In this document: positions 20,735-26,934 of the stretch, in pieces | Layout of the letters: every line of letters begins with the position of its first letter | Numbering within the stretch: position 1 is the first letter of the stretch | Virus record (IMG/VR): IMGVR_UViG_3300034355_001382 | Span: 1 to 28,772 of that record | Length of the DNA stretch: 28,772 nucleotides | DNA from: a virus | Reading direction: 5' to 3' (one strand) | Program-made: the position numbers and the translations under genes | Notes under the pieces: generated by a model | Seen by the model: only the letters and a program-made list of their open reading frames with translations | Told to the model about the DNA's origin: nothing | Database searches by the model: none

Positions 20735-21343
20735 ATGAAAAACTCCACAATCTCTACTAAAAACCAAATCCAAAAACGGATTGATCAATTAAATAGCTTG
20801 ATAGTCAAGTTTGCCCGCGTCCGAAGCCTAGTTCGGAAGTGGGCTTTTGAATTGACTCAACTTGAGGGTCGGCTGGAATCCTTGAAAGCGGTGGAGATTG
20901 TGGAGAAACCAATACAGTTAACTGTGCCTGTTATGAAAAAAATAGATTGGTTTTTTCCTCCTCTTGTTGGATCGGAAAAGCAAATTCAGTGGGCGGATCA
21001 ACTCCGCCGCAATTTCGCTGAATATTATTCTTCTCTGGGTGGCGAACCTGGAGAGGGTGAAGTCAGAATAAAAAAAGCGGTAGCGATCGCGGTATCGTCC
21101 AAGTTCTGGATCGAAAATCGCGATTTTTGCGAAAAAATCGCCTGGGAAAATATGACCCAGGTTTTAAAGAAGTTATATGCCTTGGTTGAGATTTGCCAAC
21201 CTTGGTACAGCGACTTCGATCAATCAGAATTTAAAGAAATTCTGAAAGCTAAAAAATCAATCCTCAGATTTCTGAGGATTGACAAAGCAGGTATCGTTGC
21301 CTGCTGCAATCAACAGAGCCAAAACAGACGCTTTACTAATTAA
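20735..21343 (+). CDS. helical phage-type protein with GSEKQIxWA motif
   Basis: A 202-residue protein. Residues 8-55 form a basic/helical coiled-coil-like region. At about 79 comes VGSEKQIQWADQLRRNF, a motif (GSxKQIxWAxxIR) repeatedly seen in uncharacterised phage and plasmid proteins. The C-terminal third is basic and helical (KEILKAKKSILRFLRIDKAG). The start lacks a Shine-Dalgarno and follows a hairpin. Function unknown; a nucleic-acid-related role is suggested only by charge and motif context. Confidence 0.7.
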   Translation: MKNSTISTKNQIQKRIDQLNSLIVKFARVRSLVRKWAFELTQLEGRLESLKAVEIVEKPIQLTVPVMKKIDWFFPPLVGSEKQIQWADQLRRNFAEYYSSLGGEPGEGEVRIKKAVAIAVSSKFWIENRDFCEKIAWENMTQVLKKLYALVEICQPWYSDFDQSEFKEILKAKKSILRFLRIDKAGIVACCNQQSQNRRFTN

Positions 21344-21353
21344 GGAGGTTTAT

Positions 21354-21401
21354 ATGTTGGATCGCCTTAAATCCGCGCAAAAGTTAACGATACAAGGGTA
21401 A
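21354..21401 (+). CDS. 15-codon leader ORF
   Basis: AAGGAGG precedes ATG at 21354; MLDRLKSAQKLTIQG ends at TAA 21399-21401, four bases before the next ATG, which itself has only a weak AAGGG. The strongest ribosome binding site of the operon thus serves a tiny ORF, suggesting translational coupling or a leader peptide. Coding as a functional peptide is unproven. Confidence 0.4.
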   Translation: MLDRLKSAQKLTIQG

Positions 21402-21405
21402 AACA

Positions 21406-21618
21406 ATGACACTAAAATTTGCAGTCAAGCTGTGGAATCGTTACAACGGTCAAGTCACAGAAGGTTTGTATGCTGGAGGTGTAGGTGCGGACTTTTTAGC
21501 CGTCCATCCCGATGACGAATTTATCACATACAAAGACAACGAAGTCGCGGCGAGAGACGCTCTGGCATTGACCCGTAAGGGATGGAAAGCGCAAGTTGTG
21601 GAAGTAGAAACTTTATGA
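21406..21618 (+). CDS. small protein of unknown function
   Basis: A 70-residue protein (MTLKFAVKLWNRYNGQVTEGLYAGGVGADFLAVHPDDEFITYKDNEVAARDALALTRKGW...), mixed alpha/beta and acidic, without membrane segment or Cys. It probably depends on the 15-codon ORF for translation. Its TGA overlaps the next ATG (ATGA). Not recognised. Confidence 0.58.
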   Translation: MTLKFAVKLWNRYNGQVTEGLYAGGVGADFLAVHPDDEFITYKDNEVAARDALALTRKGWKAQVVEVETL

Positions 21619-21899
21619 ATGAGAAACTACTACACGCCCGATATTGGAGGGCGGACGGTACGGGAGAAAATCAAACCTCCTACGACCCCCACGGATTCGG
21701 ATTAAAAACTCTTGAAACTATGGATGCTCTGATCAATAGTTTGGGATTAAAACAAGTTGATGGGATATCTTTATGTGGTGTTCTGGTCAATCATCACAAA
21801 GCCAAACTTGCAGATATTGGGCATCAAGTCCATATCGCTGCTACTTCTGAACAGTGGGAAGCTGCGAAACAATATTGGGAATCAGGAGCATTTGATTGA
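21615..21899 (+). CDS. small protein of unknown function
   Basis: A 94-residue protein from ATG at 21615 (MNEKLLHARYWRADGTGENQTSYDPHGFGLKTLETMDALINSLGLK...), containing LNSLGLKQVDGISLCGVLVNHHKAK. Coupled to the preceding gene by ATGA. Not recognised. It is the last gene before a tRNA fragment and terminator. Confidence 0.58.
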   Translation: MNEKLLHARYWRADGTGENQTSYDPHGFGLKTLETMDALINSLGLKQVDGISLCGVLVNHHKAKLADIGHQVHIAATSEQWEAAKQYWESGAFD

Positions 21900-21974
21900 T
21901 CAACAATTGGGAACTTGAGATCCCAAACTCCCAAAAACCCCACGATATAAGGAATTAACTATATCAAGAATACA

Positions 21975-22016
21975 TTGGGGTGGTAGGGGTCGCAGGTTCA
22001 AATCCTGTCGCTCCGA
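21975..22016 (+). other. tRNA 3'-end fragment, candidate attachment site
   Basis: 21992-22008 form a complete T arm: GCAGG-TTCAAAT-CCTGT (TTC at 21997, last pair G-T wobble). Then CGCTCCG (22009-22015) would be the 3' acceptor strand and A22016 the discriminator. The matching 5' strand CGGAGCG is absent upstream, as are D and anticodon arms, so only the 3' part is present. Integrases commonly use tRNA 3' ends, leaving such displaced copies at element edges or in attP. tRNA identity cannot be told. No integrase gene lies in the window. Confidence 0.65.
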
Positions 22017-22023
22017 TAGAGGT

Positions 22024-22056
22024 AAAAGCCGGATTCTGTAAGGGATTCGGCTTTTT
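22024..22056 (+). terminator. rho-independent terminator after the tRNA fragment
   Basis: AAAAGCCG (22024-22031) pairs with CGGCTTTT (22048-22055) over 8 bp, followed by another T. It lies eight bases past the tRNA discriminator, as a native tRNA terminator would, so fragment and terminator probably moved together. It also ends the 20735-21899 transcript. Confidence 0.75.
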
Positions 22057-22147
22057 AGATCCACGATCCACCGCCCGTCGTTGCCAGATTTATTTCCAGA
22101 TGGTGAATAATCTGTTATAACTGGGGAATAGTTACATAGGATTTTTT

Positions 22148-22336
22148 ATGAGGCCCCAGGAATATAGACAAGAAGTTAAGGCTAGGCTCAAGCCAGAAGA
22201 TAGGGAAAAATTAAAAACCCTCGTCATCGGCATGGGTTATCGTTATTGGAGACGGGAATCAGCAGAACCCGCATGGACAGAGTTTTTGGAGGCGATTACA
22301 ACGGGCGATATAATTCTTTACAAAAAAGTTGAGTGA
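22148..22336 (+). CDS. small basic protein of unknown function
   Basis: A 62-residue protein (MRPQEYRQEVKARLKPEDREKLKTLVIGMGYRYWRRESAEPAWTEFLEAITTGDIILYKKVE): a charged helix, then RYWRRE, then an acidic helix. No good Shine-Dalgarno precedes the ATG. Moderately confident it is real because composition is protein-like and it fills an otherwise empty stretch. Confidence 0.5.
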   Translation: MRPQEYRQEVKARLKPEDREKLKTLVIGMGYRYWRRESAEPAWTEFLEAITTGDIILYKKVE

Positions 22337-22402
22337 GGGTTGATATTTTAGGATAACTGGAGTAGAGTTATAAATATAAGGATACAGAGGGCAAGTGGAA
22401 AT

Positions 22403-23383
22403 ATGACAACTCAATTGGATTTATTTGGTGATCATGTTGATACTCAAGCTAAAGATCCTATTTGGATTTTAAAGAATAGACCCGCACCCGATCCAAACTC
22501 TCCTATCGTTGTTTCCTATGGTGGGGGAACCAATAGCACCGCCATGTTAATTGCAATGGTGTTGAAAGGGATTAAACCCGATTTAATCTTGTTTGCTGAC
22601 ACGGGGGGGGAACTCCCTGAAACCTACGACTGGGTAAACACTTTTTCTGATTGGTTAAAATCCAATAGCTTTCCAGAAGTAACCAAAGTTCGGAAGCAAA
22701 AAACCGAGCCAACCCGAGCGAGAAAATCAATAATTGTAAACTGGAAGATGAGTTACAAATCCCTCGAATGGTTTCTCTTGTCTATATATCTGGGTTTGCT
22801 ATCAAATGGCAGTCAGTATTTTGAATATTCCAGCCTTTATGAGAAATGCTTGACATTGAAAACACTCCCATCTCGGACATTTAACAGGGGTGAATGTTCA
22901 ATTACATGGAAAATAGAACCACAAAATCTTTATGTTGGTAATCATTATACCGATATTATTGGTGAGACAAAAATCAGAAAATTCATAGGATATCATTATA
23001 ACGAGGTTTCTCGACTACTTAATAGCAAAAAGAATCCGTATGATGATGATATCTACAGATACGAATATCCTTTAATAGATTGGGAGATTACTCAAGAAAA
23101 TTGTATTGCCTTGATTAAAACTATTAACCTAGGAGTGCCACCTAAGTCAAGTTGTTTTTTTTGCCCAAACCGCAAAATAAAGGAAGTTCAGGATCTAAAA
23201 CAAAACCATCCTGAACTATATGATGCAGCTTGTTTTATGGAGGAGAATTTTAACAAAAAGGAAAATCAATTTGTTGGTTTGGGTCGTCACTGGAGATGGT
23301 CTGATATTGACGATTTAACTACCTTAGAACAATTAATTATTGACAACAAACAGGCATCAAGAAAATGTGCCTGTATTGACTGA
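22403..23383 (+). CDS. PAPS-reductase-like PP-loop protein with N-terminal QLDLF clamp motif
   Basis: A 326-residue protein. VVSYGGGTNSTAML (36-49) is the PP-loop variant of PAPS reductase/DndC-like ATP-pyrophosphatases; FADTGGELPETYDW (64-77) is the second conserved segment. Cys149, Cys165, Cys251 and Cys254 (KSSCFFCPN) fit a Zn- or [4Fe-4S]-binding set seen in phage relatives; C322/C324 end the protein. Phage members activate sulfur or other nucleophiles, but their substrates are mostly unknown. Residues 4-8 are QLDLF, an exact sliding-clamp-binding motif at an exposed N-terminus, suggesting action on newly replicated DNA. No dnd partner genes are present. Confidence 0.82.
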   Translation: MTTQLDLFGDHVDTQAKDPIWILKNRPAPDPNSPIVVSYGGGTNSTAMLIAMVLKGIKPDLILFADTGGELPETYDWVNTFSDWLKSNSFPEVTKVRKQKTEPTRARKSIIVNWKMSYKSLEWFLLSIYLGLLSNGSQYFEYSSLYEKCLTLKTLPSRTFNRGECSITWKIEPQNLYVGNHYTDIIGETKIRKFIGYHYNEVSRLLNSKKNPYDDDIYRYEYPLIDWEITQENCIALIKTINLGVPPKSSCFFCPNRKIKEVQDLKQNHPELYDAACFMEENFNKKENQFVGLGRHWRWSDIDDLTTLEQLIIDNKQASRKCACID

Positions 23384-23399
23384 TTAACACAAAAACAAC

Positions 23400-23999
23400 T
23401 CAACCTACAGCTAAGCTCTCAATTTCCAAAACCTGCAACACCCGATTTACCACCTTATTGAACACCAACTCAGATGACTGATTGGAATTAATCAGGTGGT
23501 ATTTGTATCTTTTGGCAATGTCCAAATATCCCCACCTCACCCTCTCCAAAAACAAGATATTTCTTTCAATTGCATCAAGGGGTCTGTCTTCCAATCTTGC
23601 CACAGCCGCCCGAATTGGTAAGTCAAAAATAATCACCATATCGGGTGTTAGTCCCCCCGTGACGGCTTCATTCGCTTTGATAAGGATATTAGGGTCAATC
23701 CCGTGGCCGTAACCTTGATAGGCGAGTGTGGAGGGGGTGAAGCGATCGCATAAAACAATATCAAATTCTCCCATCTTTTCCCGAATCACATCGCAGTGCC
23801 GTCGCCGATCCTCAAGAATCAAATCTAGCTGTTCCTGGGGACTCATGGAGACGGTTTTAATCTTATTCCTACACTCATCCCCATAAGGTTCTCTCGTACT
23901 CCACACAGCCAAGCTAGTTGTTGCTTCTAAGTATTCTTTCAATCTGGACATCTGAGTGGTTTTCCCACTGCGGTCAATACCTTCAAATACAATTATCAT
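23400..23999 (-). CDS. tmk: thymidylate kinase
   Basis: A 199-residue protein from ATG at 23999. P-loop FEGIDRSGKTTQ near the N-terminus; STREPYGDECRNKIK is the conserved REP segment; VLCDRFTPSTLAYQGYG is the DR(Y/F)..S..AYQG signature; PDMVIIFDLP follows. It phosphorylates dTMP to dTDP. Start chosen because AAAGGAAG precedes it and the upstream nblA-like gene overlaps it by ATGA. It is the natural partner of ThyX for viral dTTP supply. Confidence 0.95.
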   Translation of the reverse strand: MIIVFEGIDRSGKTTQMSRLKEYLEATTSLAVWSTREPYGDECRNKIKTVSMSPQEQLDLILEDRRRHCDVIREKMGEFDIVLCDRFTPSTLAYQGYGHGIDPNILIKANEAVTGGLTPDMVIIFDLPIRAAVARLEDRPLDAIERNILFLERVRWGYLDIAKRYKYHLINSNQSSELVFNKVVNRVLQVLEIESLAVG

Positions 24000-24160
24000 C
24001 TTCCTTTCATCCAATTCTTAATTAAATCATCCTTAATCATACTCTGTATGACCAATTCGATAATGTGTTCCTTGGCTTGTTCCAAGGTTAGGCTGTCAAC
24101 ATTTTGCCTGATTATTGCGAGTTTGAATTGTTGCTCCATCGTTAATTGTACAGGTTCCAT
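23996..24160 (-). CDS. nblA: NblA-like phycobilisome degradation protein
   Basis: A 54-residue protein from ATG at 24160, with AGAGGA upstream, ending at TGA 23996-23998 (ATGA overlap with tmk). Sequence MEPVQLTMEQQFKLAIIRQN then SLTLEQAKEHIIELVIQSMI follows the NblA pattern: (L/P)xxLTxEQQFxL, SxEQAxxxLxELxxQM, then a short basic tail. NblA proteins are 50-65-residue helical hairpins that bind phycobilisomes and deliver them to Clp protease. Cyanophages of Planktothrix and Microcystis are known to carry nblA. It is shorter at the C-terminus than typical chromosomal NblA. Assigned by pattern; a paralogous small helical protein is the alternative. Confidence 0.72.
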   Translation of the reverse strand: MEPVQLTMEQQFKLAIIRQNVDSLTLEQAKEHIIELVIQSMIKDDLIKNWMKGR

Positions 24161-24261
24161 TGTTTCCTCTTTTGATTAGTTGATTATGGACTATATTACT
24201 TCTGGACATTGCAATACTATAGAAAATTGATTCTATATATATTATATCAAAAAAACAATCG
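24161..24261 (-). promoter_or_regulatory. AT-rich upstream region of nblA
   Basis: The minus strand carries GATATAATATATATAG around 24230-24250, with TATAAT as a plausible -10 box for nblA-tmk; no convincing -35 is 16-18 bases upstream, so an activator may be needed. No gene seen. Confidence 0.35.
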
Positions 24262-24284
24262 TTTTGTATCCCCCTGATACAAAA
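24262..24284. promoter_or_regulatory. 23-bp perfect palindromic operator
   Basis: TTTTGTATC-CCCCT-GATACAAAA, perfect 9-bp arms around 5 bases, located midway between the divergent nblA-tmk and 24370 operons. Likely a dimeric regulator site; it differs from the XRE operator TCTTATA-N7-TATAAGA, so a different protein is expected. Confidence 0.65.
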
Positions 24285-24307
24285 TCTAAAATAGTTTGCT
24301 TTACCTG

Positions 24308-24336
24308 TTGACACCTGTTGATATTTTGTGTAGTAT
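24308..24336 (+). promoter_or_regulatory. predicted promoter of the 24370 operon
   Basis: Perfect TTGACA (24308-24313), exactly 17 bases, TAGTAT (24331-24336). Start near 24343, leaving a 27-base leader with AGGAG before the ATG. Confidence 0.7.
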
Positions 24337-24369
24337 TAGAAATGTAGACAGGAGACAGGAGCAAACGCC

Positions 24370-25164
24370 ATGACAACCACAACTAAAACCAAAACCACTA
24401 AAACCACACCTGAGTGGAAATGGAACAATGATCTAGGGCGTGATGCCCTGAAACTCCCTACAAAGGGGTATTACGTCGATGATAGAGGGAACATCTGGAA
24501 AGATAATGGTGACTCCATTGGTAACGTCACCCCGTTACCGAACTCCGTTAAGGTGACAAAACTGGAATGGGTTGTCACCCAGGAAGAAAAAAAAGAAATC
24601 ATTACCTGTCAAAAGTTAACAGGTAGCCACAAAAAAACTGCGACTCCCGCCCGTCGTAAAGAATCCCCCGATGGGATGCGGGGTGGTCGAAGTCAATGGG
24701 GCGAAACTCCTAGTCCTAAAGCCCACTTCGTAGCGGACGAGTACGAGGTGACTGTCACCTACACGGCTTTGGTTGCCGTAAATCAATTCGGGGAAATTAT
24801 TAAGGGAAAACCCAAATTTCCTAGTGCCACAACAGTGGCTTATGAAACGGGCTATGGAGAAACCACAGAATATTCTGTGACCGATTTGGCGGTCTTAGAC
24901 TTGCCATCGGAAAAAACCGAAAAGGTCTACACAGACCAACGGGAGCATTTTTATGGAGAGGCAATCAAGGTTGTCAAAGAATACCTTGACAATCTTGATA
25001 AACCCGCCGACGGGTTATTAAAAGTCGGTGACATTGTCAATCACCCCGTATATGGACAGGGAATTGTCACAAAGGCTTTCGGGACGAAAAACCCCACCTA
25101 CCAGTCCGTTTGCGCGGACTTCCCTTGCGGAAACAAAATGGTAGGAAAGTGTGACCTGATATGA
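24370..25164 (+). CDS. unknown protein with C-terminal Tudor/SH3-like domain
   Basis: A 264-residue protein: Thr/Lys-rich N-terminus (1-14), a beta-rich middle (TKGYYVDDRGNIWKDNGDSIGNV; VADEYEVTVTYTALVAVNQFGEII), and a C-terminal VGDIVNHPVYGQGIVTKAFGTKN, closely like the G.V.H..FG.G.V segment of the Tudor-like C-terminal domain of PcrA/UvrD helicases that binds RNA polymerase. Such a stand-alone domain could dock on RNA polymerase or DNA. AGGAG precedes the ATG; overlap with the next gene is ATGA. Confidence 0.68.
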   Translation: MTTTTKTKTTKTTPEWKWNNDLGRDALKLPTKGYYVDDRGNIWKDNGDSIGNVTPLPNSVKVTKLEWVVTQEEKKEIITCQKLTGSHKKTATPARRKESPDGMRGGRSQWGETPSPKAHFVADEYEVTVTYTALVAVNQFGEIIKGKPKFPSATTVAYETGYGETTEYSVTDLAVLDLPSEKTEKVYTDQREHFYGEAIKVVKEYLDNLDKPADGLLKVGDIVNHPVYGQGIVTKAFGTKNPTYQSVCADFPCGNKMVGKCDLI

Positions 25165-25328
25165 CCCATTATTTCGGCTACAAAGTCGAGATTAAAGATA
25201 AATCAGGGAAGTACGCCTGGTTTATCTACCAAGACGGGGTAATCATCTTTTCAAGTGGCTACGATTACCCCACAGAAGCCACAGCCTATGACTGCGCTTG
25301 CAGTCGCATTGACACATTATTTTATTAG
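25161..25328 (+). CDS. 55-residue protein of unknown function
   Basis: ATG at 25161 (ATGA overlap) and 55 codons to TAG at 25326-25328: MTHYFGYKVEIKDKSGKYAW, then FIYQDGVIIFSSGYDYPTEA and a Cys-containing end. It looks like a small beta sheet plus helix of DUF1508-like size. Between two supported genes with tight spacing. Not recognised with certainty. Confidence 0.6.
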   Translation: MTHYFGYKVEIKDKSGKYAWFIYQDGVIIFSSGYDYPTEATAYDCACSRIDTLFY

Positions 25329-25337
25329 GAGAAAATC

Positions 25338-25718
25338 ATGAAAATCATCAACGCCACTCCCCATCAAATCGTCATCTGTAGCAACCAAGGGGTTGTCCAA
25401 GATCCTAAAACCAAACAGTTCACCGCTTCGGCTGTTGAGATCCTCCACACCCTGCCACCATCGGGAATCATCCCCCGCGTGGCGATGGGGAATACCGAAG
25501 CCGAACCCATTTTAGGTATTCCAGTCCAAAGCGTTCAATATGGCGAGATTGAGGGACTCCCCCCTGCGTCTCCCGATGTTTATTATGTAGTGTCGGGACT
25601 GGTAGCAGCAGCCGCCGTTAAAGTGAACCGGGCTGATTGCCTGGCTCCGGGTGCGCTAGTCCGCAATTCTGCCAACCCATCAGAGGTGTTAGGCTGTCTT
25701 TTTTTGCAAAAGCCCTGA
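25338..25718 (+). CDS. conserved phage-type protein, possible frameshift gene
   Basis: A 126-residue protein with TAGGAG upstream. MKIINATPHQIVIC, LPPSGIIPRVAMG, LGIPVQSVQYGEIEGLP, VYYVVSGLVAAA and VNRADCLAPGALVRN follow a recurring pattern I associate with an uncharacterised family in phages and bacteria (starts INLTPHxI). A compact beta-rich domain of unknown function. The gene ends CLFLQKP; a T-run beside the end is a candidate -1 frameshift site that would add a zinc ribbon. Confidence 0.75.
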   Translation: MKIINATPHQIVICSNQGVVQDPKTKQFTASAVEILHTLPPSGIIPRVAMGNTEAEPILGIPVQSVQYGEIEGLPPASPDVYYVVSGLVAAAAVKVNRADCLAPGALVRNSANPSEVLGCLFLQKP

Positions 25719-25828
25719 TTGTTGGTGACGGTTGCCCCCGGTGTGGTAGTGACAGGATAGTCAAATACGGTTACACCGAACACGGTCGCCGCCGAATGAA
25801 ATGCAAGGATTGTAATAAATTATTTTAA
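25700..25828 (+). other. putative -1 frameshift extension encoding a zinc ribbon
   Basis: In the upstream gene's frame 25700-25706 reads T TTT TTG, a slippery X XXY YYZ heptamer, three codons before the stop. A -1 shift continues at GCA (25706) for 40 codons to TAA at 25826-25828: AKALIVGDGCPRCGSDRIVK then YGYTEHGRRRMKCKDCNKLF. This is a four-Cys zinc ribbon (CPxCGS...CKDC), as at the N-terminus of IS1-like transposases, with no usable start codon of its own. The product would be 163 residues. A single missing T would give the same fusion. Confidence 0.5.
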
Positions 25829-25832
25829 AATC

Positions 25833-25865
25833 AACCCTCTAAATATTTAGAGGGTTCTTTTTTTT
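25833..25865 (+). terminator. strong rho-independent terminator
   Basis: AACCCTCTAAAT (25833-25844) and ATTTAGAGGGTT (25845-25856) are perfect 12-base arms, then C and eight T residues (25858-25865). It ends the 24370-25828 operon and lies between convergent genes, so may also weakly stop the minus-strand transcript. Confidence 0.92.
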
Positions 25866-25867
25866 GA

Positions 25868-26289
25868 TTAGTTCAGACTCAGTAAAAATAATTCCTGTTC
25901 AGCTATCAGTTCCCAGTCAGATCGGTCTTCTGTGAGCCAGTCAATGGTCGCTGAATAGGCTTTGAAAAATTTGTCGCGCTTTTCCTCTAGGGTTAATGTT
26001 TGCTGTCCAAACGCTATTCTAAAATAATCCTCAAGTGACACATCGACAATGGCATCCAGTAACGCCTCGGCTTCAGGTCTTTCCTTCTTTGCTGCAAAAA
26101 CAATTAATTTTCTGAAGTCAAGGAGACTAAGTGTTTTTGCTTCAGTCCCACCGCCATTGATAGAGTTTAGCTGCACAGGTTTTTCAGACCCGGTGAACCC
26201 CTTATCCTGCAAGGCTTTTAGCGGTTTTCCCTTGAGTTGTCCTACCCAGTCTTTTCCGTACCCCACGGCGATCGCGGCTGGGAGCAGTC
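25868..26289 (-). pseudogene. 5'-truncated cyanobacterial protein gene
   Basis: A reading frame with no good start: the first usable codon is GTG at 26266 (132 residues, no ribosome binding site), yet natural-looking sequence (FRLLPAAIAVGYGKDWVGQL) extends upstream to an in-frame stop near 26290. The body (KTLSLLDFRKLIVFAAKKERPEAEALLDAIVDVSLEDYFRIAFG, ending EQELFLLSLN) resembles the C-terminal part of a longer cyanobacterial family I cannot name. The missing N-terminus coincides with the truncation of the divergent gene at the same spot. Confidence 0.6.
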
Positions 26290-26710
26290 GAAACTATGGA
26301 AGCCCAAAAAACAAATTAAAGAAGAAGTCGCTTTATTTCTTGATTGTTGTCATGCTTTTTCTGCACCTATTCCAAAAAACTGGGTTGAAAAACAATACTG
26401 GAAATTACCCTTTGTCAATATTTATAATGAAACCAAATTTGTACTAAAAGATGGTATTCCTGAGCCTGAATTTTGGGCTAATTATTCAAGTTATGATTGG
26501 ATAGTTTTTTGTCAATTATTTGGAAAAATGATTGATTTACCAAAAGGATTTCCTATGTATTGTAACGATATTCAGCAATTTGCTAAAAGCCTTGGCAACC
26601 CTGAGTTACCAAAACAAGATGGTGCAGAACATAATGCTTTGGAAGATGCCAGATGGGTTAAAATCGCGTATCTAAAATTAAGATGTGATGAGGTTAATGG
26701 AGTCCAATGA
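26279..26710 (+). pseudogene. 5'-truncated RNase AS-like 3'-5' exoribonuclease gene
   Basis: Residues from about WEQSKLWKPKKQIKEEV onward match the middle and end of the Rv2179c-like (RNase AS, DEDDh-fold) family: EPEFWANYSSYDWIVFCQLFGKMIDLPKGFPMYCNDIQQ and HNALEDARW, which supplies the last His/Asp catalytic residues. The N-terminal strand with the first DxE (normally FYDTEFIEDG) is absent; the frame runs instead into unrelated sequence from the divergent gene. It lacks catalytic residues, so is inactive as written. AT-rich compared with its left neighbour. Confidence 0.72.
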
Positions 26711-26934
26711 GTATAATATTTTATCCACTTTTACCCTTTAGTGAATCTACCGATGAAGCAGATTCTATATTTTTAAATGATTATGTTATTCTTTTCTTTC
26801 CTATAAGTCAGTGGTTGAAAGTAGGTTTTAAGAACAATCAGATTTCTAATCATGGTCAGTTTGGGATTAACTTTTTTTGGTTTATAATATTTAAACAATA
26901 TATCCCTTTGAGAGAAAATCCTAAATTCAAATGA
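26707..26934 (+). CDS. small hydrophobic protein of unknown function
   Basis: A 75-residue, Phe/Ile-rich protein (MSIIFYPLLPFSESTDEADSIFLNDYVILFFPISQWLK...). ATGA overlaps join it to the truncated exonuclease gene before and the MerR-like gene after. It does not show a typical single transmembrane helix but is strongly hydrophobic. Not recognised. Confidence 0.5.
   Translation: MSIIFYPLLPFSESTDEADSIFLNDYVILFFPISQWLKVGFKNNQISNHGQFGINFFWFIIFKQYIPLRENPKFK

Noticed and set aside
21940-22020. Complete tRNA gene
   Set aside because: Only the T arm, 3' acceptor strand and discriminator are present; no CGGAGCG 5' strand, D arm or anticodon arm can be placed upstream.
25706-25828. Complete IS1-like transposase
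   Set aside because: Only the zinc-ribbon part is present; no catalytic DDE domain, inverted repeats or target duplication is seen.
26049-26447. Plus-strand 132-codon frame spanning the truncation junction
   Set aside because: It is antisense to one broken gene and out of frame with the other; composition is low-complexity Ser/Phe/Lys.
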